Positions 43,644-51,810 of a stretch of 64,000 bases of DNA are shown here, piece after piece. The translations under genes and the position numbers were made by a program. The stretch is from Didemnitutus sp041906465 (lineage in GTDB: Bacteria; Verrucomicrobiota; Verrucomicrobiia; Opitutales; Opitutaceae): contig JAYRJE010000007.1 of assembly GCA_041906465.1 (NCBI GenBank), forward strand, positions 223,238-287,237. The letters run 5' to 3'. The number at the start of each line of letters is the position of its first letter. Position 1 is the stretch's first letter. Below the pieces are notes generated by a model. The model was given only the letters and a program-made list of their open reading frames with translations. It had not been told where the DNA came from and made no database searches.

Positions 43644-45071
43644 ATGAACGCCGCCTCGCACTACGACGCAGTCATCATCGGCGCCGGCATGTCCGGCCTC
43701 GCTGCCGGCATCCGCCTCGCGCACTTCGGCAAGAAAGTTTGCATCTTCGAGCGCCACAATGCGCCGGGCGGGCTGAACAGCTTTTACAGCCTCGCCGGCC
43801 GCAAGTTCGACGTCGGCCTACACGCGATGACCAACTTCGTGCCGCCGGGAGTCAAAGGCACGCCGCTCACGAAGCTCCTGCGTCAGCTCCGCATCGACCG
43901 CGACGAATTTGCGCTTTGCCCGCAGAAGCAGTCGAAGATCGCCTTTCGCGACTGCACGCTGAAGTTCACCAATGACTTCGCGGCGCTCGACGCGCAGGTG
44001 CGCGAAAATTTCCCCCACGAAGCCGAAGGGTGGAGCAGCCTCGTTCATCTGGTTCGCACCTACGACGATGTCTCTCTCGACGCCCAGCCGCGTTCGGCGC
44101 GCGAAGTCGTCGCGCAGCACCTCCGCGATCCGCTGCTCACCGACATGCTGTTCTGCCCCGTGATGTATTACGGCAGCGCACAGGAGCGGGACATGGAGTT
44201 TGGACAGTTCGTGATCATGTTCAAAGCGCTCTATCTCGAGGGCTTTGCCCGGCCGCTCGACGGCGTGCGGGTGATCATTCGCGTGCTGTTGGAGAAATTC
44301 CGCCAGGCCGGCGGCGAGCGCCGGATGAAGTGCGGCGTGGCGCGCATCATTGAGCGCGACGGCCGCGCTGCCACACTCGTGCTCGACGACGGCTCCGAGA
44401 TTACGGCCGATCACGTGATCTCGTCCGCCGGCTACCCGGAGACGTTGCGGCTCTGCGACCCCGCGCACACCGCCGAAGCCGATGCGAACACCGGCCAGCT
44501 TTCCTACGCGGAAACGATCGCGGTGTTTAAACAGCCGCCGGCGACTTGGGGGTGGGGCGATGACACCATCATTTTCTTCAACGACTCCGATCGCTTCACC
44601 TACGAACGCGCCACGGAGCCCGTCGATCCCCGCAGCGGCGTCATCTGTTTTCCGAACAACTTCGCCTATCCGCACGGTGCAAATTTGCCCGAAGGACTCG
44701 TGCGCGTTACCTGCCTCGCGAACTACGACCGCTGGGCGAATCTCCCCGAAGAAACCTACCGAGCCGAGAAGCGCCGCTGGTTCGACGCAATCCAGCGCAG
44801 TGCGCGCCGTTTCCTGCCGCCGGTCGACGACGCGACGCTCGCTGCCAACCTCGTCACGACGGACATGTTCACGCCACGCACCGTGAAGAAATTCACCGGC
44901 CACCTGAACGGCGCGATCTACGGCGCTCCGCGCAAAATCCGCGACGGCCGCACGCACCTTTCGAACCTCTACCTCTGCGGCACCGATCAAGGATTCCTCG
45001 GCATCATCGGTGCGATGCTCAGCGGCATCTCGATGGCCAACTACCACGTGCTGCAGGGCAGCGGAAAATAG
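43644..45071 (+). CDS. CrtI-like FAD-dependent desaturase, first copy
   Basis: 475 residues. N-terminal dinucleotide fold YDAVIIGAGMSGLAAGIRLAHFGKKVCIFERH, then the phytoene-desaturase-type APGGLNSFYSLAGRKFDVGLHAMTNF, and the C-terminal FAD motif LYLCGTDQGFLGIIGAMLSGISMANYHVL. This places it in the NAD(P)/FAD amine-oxidase/CrtI group. In a type II fatty-acid cluster such an enzyme could remove hydrogens from an acyl-ACP chain. The carotenoid route is unlikely since no crtB/crtE is nearby. Product and cofactor are not established. Seventy bases separate it from the second copy. Confidence 0.85.
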   Translation: MNAASHYDAVIIGAGMSGLAAGIRLAHFGKKVCIFERHNAPGGLNSFYSLAGRKFDVGLHAMTNFVPPGVKGTPLTKLLRQLRIDRDEFALCPQKQSKIAFRDCTLKFTNDFAALDAQVRENFPHEAEGWSSLVHLVRTYDDVSLDAQPRSAREVVAQHLRDPLLTDMLFCPVMYYGSAQERDMEFGQFVIMFKALYLEGFARPLDGVRVIIRVLLEKFRQAGGERRMKCGVARIIERDGRAATLVLDDGSEITADHVISSAGYPETLRLCDPAHTAEADANTGQLSYAETIAVFKQPPATWGWGDDTIIFFNDSDRFTYERATEPVDPRSGVICFPNNFAYPHGANLPEGLVRVTCLANYDRWANLPEETYRAEKRRWFDAIQRSARRFLPPVDDATLAANLVTTDMFTPRTVKKFTGHLNGAIYGAPRKIRDGRTHLSNLYLCGTDQGFLGIIGAMLSGISMANYHVLQGSGK

Positions 45072-45141
45072 GCGTCGGCGCTGGCGCGCACAACTTCCCG
45101 GTTGCCCTGCCTCGGCGCGCACTCTTAGTTCGGGCGCTTTC

Positions 45142-46581
45142 ATGGCCTACGACTGGCTTAAAGGAACCCACGATCACTATGACGTCATCGTCATCGGCAG
45201 CGGCCTCGGCGGCCTGACCGGTGCCAATGTGCTGGCCAAGTGCGGACACAAGGTCCTGCTGCTCGAGCACCACTACCAACTCGGCGGCCTCGCCACGTGG
45301 TTCACGCGCAAAGGCGGGCACATCTTCGACATCTCGCTGCACGGCTTCCCGCACGGCATGATCAAGTCCTGTCGGAAGTATTGGGGCCAGGACATCGCCG
45401 ACGCCATCGTGCAGCTCAAGGGTGTGCGGTTCATCAACCCACAGTTTCAGATCGATACGACGTTCGACCGGGAGGATTTCACGCGCCAGCTCGTCGAGAC
45501 CTTCAAGATCCCCGCCGAGACCGTGGAGAAATTCTTCACGGACCTCCGCGCGATGAATTTCTACGACAACAACACCGAGACGACGGGCCAGATGTTCGAG
45601 CGCTACTTCCCGGGACGCGATGACGTGAAGCGCTTGCTGATGGAACCGATCGCCTATGCCAACGGCTCCACGATGGACGACCCCGCGATCACGTTCGGCA
45701 TCGTGTTCTCGAATTTCATGAGCAAGGGCGTGTTCACGTTCCAAGGTGGCACCGACGTCCTCATCAAGCGCATGGCCGAAGAGCTGAAGAAGAACGGCGT
45801 CGAGATCCGCAAACACGTGCTCGTCGAAAAAATTCTCACCGAAGAAGTCGACGGCCGGAAGCGCGTGAGCGGCGTTGTTGCCAACGGCAAGACCATCCGC
45901 TGCAGCGCCGTGCTCTCGAACTCCAACGTCAAGAACACCGTCCTGCGCATGGCGGGCGAGGAGAACTTCACACCGGAATTCGTGGCCGCCACGAAGGCCG
46001 TGCGCGTGAACAGCAGCTCGTGCCAGGTCTATCTCGGCATTAAGAAAGGTGAGACGCTTCCACACATCGGGGACCTCGTGTTCACGTCGGATGAGCCGAA
46101 GTTCTCGAGCGAAGCGCTGGTTGATCTGCACACGACGAGCCGGACGTTCTCGATGTATTACCCCGACACGCGCCCAGGCAGCGACCGCTACACCGTCGTC
46201 GTCTCGATCAACGCGCGTTATCAAGACTGGCAGGGCATGTCAGACGAGGAATACGCAAAGCACAAAGAGCGATTGATCGAGGAATCGCTCGCGTCGCTCG
46301 AACGCTTCATCCCGGACATACGGAGGAAGGTAGAGTGGAGGGAAGCCGCCACTCCGCGCACCGTCGAATACTACACGAAGCACTGGCACGGCACGTCCTT
46401 CGGCACGAAATTCGAGGGTCTCAAAATCTCGATGGACCTGCCGACGCAGCTGCCCGGCCTTTACCACGCCGGTTCGGTCGGCATTATCATGTCGGGCTGG
46501 CTCGGCACGATTAATTACGGCGTGATCGTCGCCAACCAGATCGACAAGGCGCTCGCCGCGTCGAAGCGCACCGCCGCCTGA
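45142..46581 (+). CDS. CrtI-like FAD-dependent desaturase, second copy
   Basis: 479 residues from the ATG at 45142 (MAYDWLKGTHDHYDVIVIGS); an extension to 45010 is rejected as it overlaps the upstream gene. GSGLGGLTGANVLAKCGHKVLLLEHHYQLGGLATWF is the FAD-binding start, GVFTFQGGTDVLIKRMAEELKKNG the middle block and PGLYHAGSVGIIMSGWLGTINYGVIVANQ the end. It differs clearly from the first copy, so the two probably act on different bonds or form a pair, as in two-step desaturation. FabZ-like follows 7 bases downstream. Confidence 0.85.
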   Translation: MAYDWLKGTHDHYDVIVIGSGLGGLTGANVLAKCGHKVLLLEHHYQLGGLATWFTRKGGHIFDISLHGFPHGMIKSCRKYWGQDIADAIVQLKGVRFINPQFQIDTTFDREDFTRQLVETFKIPAETVEKFFTDLRAMNFYDNNTETTGQMFERYFPGRDDVKRLLMEPIAYANGSTMDDPAITFGIVFSNFMSKGVFTFQGGTDVLIKRMAEELKKNGVEIRKHVLVEKILTEEVDGRKRVSGVVANGKTIRCSAVLSNSNVKNTVLRMAGEENFTPEFVAATKAVRVNSSSCQVYLGIKKGETLPHIGDLVFTSDEPKFSSEALVDLHTTSRTFSMYYPDTRPGSDRYTVVVSINARYQDWQGMSDEEYAKHKERLIEESLASLERFIPDIRRKVEWREAATPRTVEYYTKHWHGTSFGTKFEGLKISMDLPTQLPGLYHAGSVGIIMSGWLGTINYGVIVANQIDKALAASKRTAA

Positions 46582-46588
46582 TTTTTCC

Positions 46589-47041
46589 GTGAACGAAATC
46601 GAGAAACTCATCCCGCACCGCCCGCCGTTCCTGTTCGTGGACGAGGTCGTGTCGCGCACCGATACCACGCTCGTTTCCCGCCGCACGTGGCGCGCCGAGG
46701 AGGATTTCTACAAAGGCCACTATCCCGGCGCACCAATCACGCCGGGCGTGCTGCTCTGCGAAGCGGTCTTTCAAACCGGCGCATTACTGCTCGCCGGCAA
46801 ATTCAACCCCGGCGGCGAGGGCAAGCCGAGCGGGGTGCCGCTGCTCGCCAAAGTCGAGAACGTCCGCTTCCGCACGCCCGTCTACCCGGGCGACACGATC
46901 ACCATTGAGGTGAAGATCAACGAGGTCGCCGGCGGCTTCTATCTCATGTCCGGTGCGATGAAGTCCGGTGATAAGCGCGTGCTGAATGTCGACTTCTCCG
47001 TCGCGTGGAAAGCGCCCGAAGGGCAGCAGACGATCGCATGA
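46589..47041 (+). CDS. FabZ-like beta-hydroxyacyl-ACP dehydratase
   Basis: 150 residues from a GTG at 46589. IEKLIPHRPPFLFVDEV is the FabZ opening; His44 (GHYPGAPITPGV) and Glu58 (LLCEAVFQTGALLL) are the catalytic pair in the H-x-P-x-x-P-x-x-P-G-V-x-x-x-E pattern. It dehydrates 3-hydroxyacyl-ACP to trans-2-enoyl-ACP. The FabI-like gene overlaps its stop in an ATGA junction, so translation is coupled. Any FabA-like isomerase activity cannot be told. Confidence 0.91.
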   Translation: MNEIEKLIPHRPPFLFVDEVVSRTDTTLVSRRTWRAEEDFYKGHYPGAPITPGVLLCEAVFQTGALLLAGKFNPGGEGKPSGVPLLAKVENVRFRTPVYPGDTITIEVKINEVAGGFYLMSGAMKSGDKRVLNVDFSVAWKAPEGQQTIA

Positions 47042-47850
47042 CTGATTTCCTCCAAGTCGCCGGCAAGACGTTCCTCGTTCAAGGCGTCGCGAATAAAAAA
47101 AGCGTCGCCTGGCTCATCGCGAAATCGCTGGAAGAGCAGGGGGCGCGCGTCGTCTACGCCGTTCGCTCCGAGGCGCGCAAGCAGTCGCTCGCGACGCTGC
47201 TCGCCGGCAAGCCGGTGTTCGTTTGCGACGTCGAGCGGGAGGGAGCGTGCGACACGCTCGCCGCCGAAGTCGCCTCCGCCGGTTTTGCGCCGTTGCACGG
47301 ACTCGTGCACTCGATTGCGTTCGCGAACTACAGCGAGGGCTTCAAGACGTTCGCAGAAACGAAGCGCGGTGACTTCGTTCAGGCGACCGCGATTTCGGCG
47401 TTTTCGCTCGTGGAGCTGGCCCGCGCTTTCAAGCTGCACCTGGCGCGCGATGCGTCGGTCGTGACCATCGGCATCTCGTCGCTGCTCGTGACACCCGACA
47501 ACTACGGCTACATGGGCCCGATCAAGGCCGCGCTCGAATCCTGCGCCCGCTTTCTCGCCAAGTCGCTCAGCGCCGACACCGCCATCCGCGTGAACGTCCT
47601 CGGTAGCGGTCCGCTCAAGACGAGCGCGTCCGCGGGCATTCCCGGCTACCTCGAAAGCTATCTTTACGCCGAGAAAATGACCTTCCGCAAACGCGCGCTC
47701 GACACGCAAGAGATCGCGAACGTTGCGCTGTTTCTCCTGAGCCCGCGCAGCAGCGGCGTGAATGGCACGACGCTCGTTGTCGATGCCGGCCTCGGCTCGA
47801 ATTATTTCGACAAGGAAATCATCCGCCTCGCGATGCGGACGGAGAAGTAA
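47038..47850 (+). CDS. FabI-like enoyl-ACP reductase
   Basis: 270 residues from the ATG at 47038 that overlaps the FabZ-like stop. Opening strand KTFLVQGVANKKSVAWLIAKSL is the FabI signature, and Tyr156 and Lys163 (NYGYMGPIK) match the Y-x6-K pair of E. coli FabI in spacing and number. It reduces enoyl-ACP with NAD(P)H. Its presence argues that at least some double bonds are removed. The OleA-like gene starts 3 bases after its stop. Confidence 0.91.
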   Translation: MTDFLQVAGKTFLVQGVANKKSVAWLIAKSLEEQGARVVYAVRSEARKQSLATLLAGKPVFVCDVEREGACDTLAAEVASAGFAPLHGLVHSIAFANYSEGFKTFAETKRGDFVQATAISAFSLVELARAFKLHLARDASVVTIGISSLLVTPDNYGYMGPIKAALESCARFLAKSLSADTAIRVNVLGSGPLKTSASAGIPGYLESYLYAEKMTFRKRALDTQEIANVALFLLSPRSSGVNGTTLVVDAGLGSNYFDKEIIRLAMRTEK

Positions 47851-47853
47851 GCA

Positions 47854-48891
47854 ATGCGCTTCCGGCACGCTTGCATTGAGTCGATTGCCGCCGTCGAACC
47901 GGACGAAATCTGGTCGTCGGCCGCCATCGAGGAGCGGCTGCGGCCGATGTATGAACGCCTGCGACTGCCCGAAGGCCGCCTCGAGCTCATGTCCGGTATC
48001 CGTGAGCGTCGCATGTGGCCTGCGGGCACACGCCCGTCAGACGCCAGTGCGGCGGCCGGTCGCAAGGTGCTTGGCCTCTCCAGCATTCCGGCGGCAAAAT
48101 TGCACGTGCTCATGCACAGCGCGGTGTGTCGCGACATGCTGGAGCCGGCCACTGCGACTTTCGTGCACCACAAAATGGGCCTCGGCAGCGGCATGCAGGT
48201 GTTCGACGTCTCGAATGCGTGTCTCGGATTTCTCAACGGCCTCGTGCTGCTCGGATCAATGATCGATTCCGGTCAGATCCGCGCCGGCGTCGTCGTCTCC
48301 GGCGAAAATGGCCGGCCGCTAGTCGAGCGCACCATCCAGCACCTGCTCGCGGCCGATCTCGATCGCAACGCCATCAAGCCGTTCTTCGCCAATCTCACGA
48401 TCGGTTCGGCGGCCGTGGCTGCGGTCGTCTGCCACGAAGATGAGTTGCCCGTCGGTGCGCCGCGTCATCGCCTCGTTGCCGGTGCGGCGCTCGCCGACAC
48501 CAGCCACAGCGACCTGTGCCAGGGCGACAGCGCCGGCGACGGACTCGCGATGGAGACGGACTCGGAACAATTGCTCCTCGCGGGCGTCGACGTTGCGCGG
48601 CGCACTTGGACGGACTTCAAAGGCGAAAGCGGCTGGAGCGAGATGACGCCCGACCGGTTTATTTGCCACCAGGTCGGCAGTGCCCACCGGCGCAAACTCT
48701 ACGAAACGCTCGGTCTCGATCTCGCGAAGGATTTCTCGTCGTTTGAAACGCTCGGTAACACTGGTTCGGCCGCGTTACCCACGACGCTCGCGCGCGCCGT
48801 GGAGCAGGGGGCGGTTCGCGGCGGCCAGAAAGTCGCGCTGCTCGGCATTGGCAGCGGCATCAACAGCCTCATGCTCGCGCTCGAATGGTAG
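47854..48891 (+). CDS. oleA: OleA/FabH-like condensing enzyme
   Basis: 345 residues of the thiolase fold. Cys123 (VSNACLGFLNG), His272 (ICHQVGSAHRRK) and Asn302 (LGNTGSAALP) form the triad. NACLGF and the VFDVSNACLG block resemble OleA, the head-to-head acyl-CoA condensing enzyme of long-chain olefin synthesis, more than FabH. The next gene, overlapping by 7 bases, encodes an OleB-like hydrolase, which supports that assignment. No OleC (beta-lactone synthetase) or OleD (reductase) gene is visible nearby. Distinguishing OleA from a KAS III starter enzyme needs a tree. Confidence 0.78.
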   Translation: MRFRHACIESIAAVEPDEIWSSAAIEERLRPMYERLRLPEGRLELMSGIRERRMWPAGTRPSDASAAAGRKVLGLSSIPAAKLHVLMHSAVCRDMLEPATATFVHHKMGLGSGMQVFDVSNACLGFLNGLVLLGSMIDSGQIRAGVVVSGENGRPLVERTIQHLLAADLDRNAIKPFFANLTIGSAAVAAVVCHEDELPVGAPRHRLVAGAALADTSHSDLCQGDSAGDGLAMETDSEQLLLAGVDVARRTWTDFKGESGWSEMTPDRFICHQVGSAHRRKLYETLGLDLAKDFSSFETLGNTGSAALPTTLARAVEQGAVRGGQKVALLGIGSGINSLMLALEW

Positions 48892-49781
48892 CCGGCGCCC
48901 CCAAACTCCCGGAGTGGCTGCAAAAGCTTTATCCCTTCGAACCGAAGCGATTCGCGGCGGCGGCGGGCACGTTGAGGTATCTGGATGAGGGCCCGCGCTC
49001 CGACGAGGCCGTCGTGATGGTGCACGGCAATCCGACCTGGTCGTTTTTCTACCGCGACGTCGTGCTCGCCGTGCGCAATCGCATGCGGTGCATCGTGCCG
49101 GACCACATCGGTTGCGGCCTGAGCGACAAACCGCAGCAATGGGACTACACGCTGCCCAATCACATCGCCAATCTTCGTGCGCTGCTCGATTCACTGGCGT
49201 TGAAGAGGATTCATCTCATCGTGCACGACTGGGGTGGCCCGATCGGGCTCGGTGCTCTGTTGCCTCAGCCCGAAAAGCTCGGCCGCGTCGTGATCCTCAA
49301 CACCGCCGCTTTCGCCGACACCGTGGTGCCGTGGCGCATCCGTCTTTGCCGCGCACCGCTCTTGGGCGAGCTGATCGTGCGCGGCGGCAACGGCTTCGCG
49401 TGGCCGGCGACGTGGATGGCGGTCTCGCGGCCGCTGCGGCCTGACGTGAAGCGCGGCTTTCTGTTCCCTTACGATTCGTGGAAGAACCGCGTCGCGACGC
49501 ACCGCTTTGTCGTGGATATCCCGAGCGGAAGGGGCACCGCGGCCGATCGCGCGCTCGCAGCGATTGAGCAGCGCTTGCCGCTCCTGCGCGAGCGCGACGT
49601 CGCAGTGGTGTGGGGCGGTGATGATTTTTGCTTTAACCGACACTACTTTGCGCGCTGGACGAAATTGCTCCCCGCCGCGCGCCACGAGTTGTTGGAAGGG
49701 GTCGGCCACTATTTGTTGGAGGACGGTGGCGAACTCGTTGTCCGACGTGTTGCCGCGCACGTGTTGAACGGAGCGTGTTGA
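48885..49781 (+). CDS. oleB: OleB-like haloalkane-dehalogenase-type hydrolase
   Basis: 298 residues overlapping the OleA-like stop. VHGNPTWSFFYRDVV and the nucleophile elbow IVHDWGGPIGLG (Asp115, in place of serine) are the haloalkane dehalogenase/OleB signature; VVWGGDDFCFN and GVGHYLLEDGG complete the fold, with His275 as base. OleB acts on beta-lactones to release alkene and CO2. Haloalkane dehalogenase is a possible alternative, but the OleA-like gene next door favours OleB. It ends the run of eight genes; then 231 bases without a gene. Confidence 0.78.
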   Translation: MVAGAPKLPEWLQKLYPFEPKRFAAAAGTLRYLDEGPRSDEAVVMVHGNPTWSFFYRDVVLAVRNRMRCIVPDHIGCGLSDKPQQWDYTLPNHIANLRALLDSLALKRIHLIVHDWGGPIGLGALLPQPEKLGRVVILNTAAFADTVVPWRIRLCRAPLLGELIVRGGNGFAWPATWMAVSRPLRPDVKRGFLFPYDSWKNRVATHRFVVDIPSGRGTAADRALAAIEQRLPLLRERDVAVVWGGDDFCFNRHYFARWTKLLPAARHELLEGVGHYLLEDGGELVVRRVAAHVLNGAC

Positions 49782-50012
49782 GCAGTGCCGTTTCCCCCGT
49801 AATTCAATACGGGACATAATGCTTATTGTGCGCTAGTCACAGGGAAATTCAAGCCTCGCTGAGTCCCAGCGAAGCCCATTTTGCCGAAGCGCTCTGTCGA
49901 TGAGCGCCGGACGACTGGCCCCAAGGAATGCGCAGCGAGAAAACTCAATCGGTGCGCAGCGTTCTGCCGACAATCGAGCGATACTTCCGAAGTGGTCGTC
50001 CCGTCTTCCGGT

Positions 50013-50735
50013 ATGAACACCGCAAACTCCACGGCGACGGAGCTGGAGCTCGAGTTGGCCGACACCTGCCTCGAGGCCGAACTCACTGTTCCCGATCGTG
50101 CCCGCGGTTTGGTGCTATTTGCGCACGGCAGCGGCAGCACGCGCCACACCTACCGCAACTGCGATGTCGCGGCACACCTGCGCTCTCTGGGCTTTGCCAC
50201 CCTCCTGTTCAATCTGCTCTCGCGGTCCGAAGAAGCCCAGGAATGCATCGAGCCGCGTCTGCGCTACGATGTGCCGCTGCTTGCGCGACGGTTGATCGCG
50301 GTCGCGCGATGGCTTCGGCAACGGTCGGACACGCGGGACCTCCGTTGCGGTGTTTTCGGAGCCAGCACCGGTGCGACCGCGGCGATCATTGCCGCGGCGG
50401 AGTTGCCGGAAATTGTCGACGCGCTCGTTTCGCGCGGTGGACGCCCTGACCTTGCTGGCGCGGCTCTGCGGCAAACGCTCGCTCCAACGTTGCTGGTGGT
50501 CGGCGGCTGGGATGACGCAGCGCTCCATGGCAATCGTGAAGCCTTGGCCATCATGCGTTGCGAGAAACATCTTGAGGTGATTCCGAACGCCACCCACCGC
50601 TTCGAGGAGCCTGGCGCGATTGCGCGCGTAGCCGATCTTGCCGGCGATTGGTTCGCCCGGCACCTCGCGCCACCGTCAACACACATCGCCGCACACCGAA
50701 GCTCCGCCTCCGCCGCCCCGGCGGCCGTCGCATGA
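50013..50735 (+). CDS. Dienelactone-hydrolase-like alpha/beta hydrolase
   Basis: 240 residues from the ATG at 50013. RGLVLFAHGSGSTRHTYRN is the early strand, FGASTGATAAIIAA the nucleophile elbow and IPNATHRFEEPGAI the histidine region; LVVGGWDDAALHGN fits the acid. Close relatives are often adjacent to, or fused with, phosphoribosyltransferases, as found here two genes on. It starts a run of four genes joined by stop/start overlaps (the next begins in its ATGA). Substrate unknown. The extended frame from 49881 has no supporting site. Confidence 0.82.
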   Translation: MNTANSTATELELELADTCLEAELTVPDRARGLVLFAHGSGSTRHTYRNCDVAAHLRSLGFATLLFNLLSRSEEAQECIEPRLRYDVPLLARRLIAVARWLRQRSDTRDLRCGVFGASTGATAAIIAAAELPEIVDALVSRGGRPDLAGAALRQTLAPTLLVVGGWDDAALHGNREALAIMRCEKHLEVIPNATHRFEEPGAIARVADLAGDWFARHLAPPSTHIAAHRSSASAAPAAVA

Positions 50736-51124
50736 ACATCTATCCGCATTTCCGCATTCTGCACTGGAAACGTCCGCACCAGTCCTGGGTGCTCGAACTC
50801 TCCTTTGATTCGGAGCGCAGGCTTTGGAGCATGCCGCACGGTCCTGTTTTGCACGCCCGCGAACGGCATCTGGCCATCGAACTCTCGGGGAGATCCGAGG
50901 CGTTCAGCGGCCCACCGGATTGTTGGGACGCGGGCCCCGTCGAGATACGAAAATGGTCGCCCCAGCACATCGTGGCCGTGTTGCACGGTGCCGCGCTGCG
51001 GGGCTGCTTTTCGCTTGTGCGCTTTCGGCGAACCGCGCCGCCACGCTGGCTCTGGGTGCGCGTGAATCCGCGGTCGCGGCACTTGCCCTTCATCCCGCGA
51101 CCGATGGTCGCCCGCGCGTCGTGA
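50732..51124 (+). CDS. Stand-alone LigD phosphoesterase-like protein, catalytic residues missing
   Basis: 130 residues from the ATG overlapping the upstream stop. From residue 20 on it follows the 3'-phosphoesterase domain of LigD: LWSMPHGPVLHARERHLAIEL matches W-x-x-P-x-G-P, WDAGPVEI matches the [IV]WDxG element, and LHGAALRGCFSLVRF...WLWVRV matches the final L-x-G-x-x-L-x-G-x-x-x-L-V-R strands. The N-terminal H-x-A-R-R-x-H-Y-D active-site segment is not kept (here HWKRPHQSWV). So it keeps the fold but probably not the nuclease or phosphatase chemistry; a nucleic-acid-binding or regulatory role is a guess. No ligase or primase gene is adjacent. Confidence 0.72.
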   Translation: MNIYPHFRILHWKRPHQSWVLELSFDSERRLWSMPHGPVLHARERHLAIELSGRSEAFSGPPDCWDAGPVEIRKWSPQHIVAVLHGAALRGCFSLVRFRRTAPPRWLWVRVNPRSRHLPFIPRPMVARAS

Positions 51125-51810
51125 ATGCCACTCTTCCCACTCATGTTTTTCGCGACCGGCATCACGCCGGCGAGCTTCTTGCCAGCCGCCTGCGTGCCAC
51201 AACGCCGCCAGGTTCGGCGATAGTGTTGGGTCTCCCTCGGGGCGGCGTGCCGGTCGCTGTGGTGGTCGCAGAGCGTCTGCACTGCCCGTTGGATGTCCTC
51301 GTTGTCCGTAAACTCGGCGTGCCGGGTGATGAGGAAATTGCCTTCGGCGCGATCGCGAGTGGCGGGGTCGAAATCCACAACGATGACGTGATCCGCGCAT
51401 TTGGACTTCCGCCGCGCAGCGTCGGTCAGGTTGCGGCACGCGCGCGCGTGGAACTGGCTCACCGGGAGCACATAATCCGCTGGGCGCGCCCCCTGTTGTC
51501 GTTGCGCGAAGCGAACGTGATTATCGTTGATGACGGGATCGCGACGGGGGCGACCATGCACGCCGCCGTGCAGGCGGCGCAGTGGCGGGGCGCGGTGCAC
51601 GTGACAGTGGCTGCGCCGGTGGTGTCGCGTGAAACGGCGGACTTTCTCCGTCATCTCACCGCTGAGGTGATTTCGGTCATCGAGCCGGACCACCTGCTGG
51701 CGGTCGGCGAGTTCTACCAGGATTTCTCGCCAATCACGGATGAGGAAGTGCTCGCGCTGCTGCGCGCTCTGCCGTTCGGACGCGGCCCTATTGAGGACGA
51801 TCCAACATGA
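51121..51810 (+). CDS. Phosphoribosyltransferase family protein
   Basis: 229 residues from a GTG at 51121 that overlaps the previous stop in a GTGA. VIIVDDGIATGATMHAAV is the PRPP motif, IVLGLPRGGVPVAVVVAERL the opening strand, and DVLVVRKLGVPGDEEIAFGAI the R-K loop. Related proteins are paired or fused with dienelactone-hydrolase-like proteins in many bacteria; their substrate base is not established. It overlaps the universal stress gene in an ATGA. Confidence 0.87.
   Translation: MNATLPTHVFRDRHHAGELLASRLRATTPPGSAIVLGLPRGGVPVAVVVAERLHCPLDVLVVRKLGVPGDEEIAFGAIASGGVEIHNDDVIRAFGLPPRSVGQVAARARVELAHREHIIRWARPLLSLREANVIIVDDGIATGATMHAAVQAAQWRGAVHVTVAAPVVSRETADFLRHLTAEVISVIEPDHLLAVGEFYQDFSPITDEEVLALLRALPFGRGPIEDDPT

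Noticed and set aside
43644..46581. Carotenoid synthesis locus
   Set aside because: The CrtI-like pair has no crtB, crtE or crtY near and lies among fatty-acid genes.
48885..49781. Haloalkane dehalogenase
   Set aside because: Not excluded, but the overlapping OleA-like gene makes OleB the better call.
49782..50012. Gene in the 231-base gap after oleB
   Set aside because: No open frame with a start and useful length is found; only scattered AT-rich sequence with no clear promoter.
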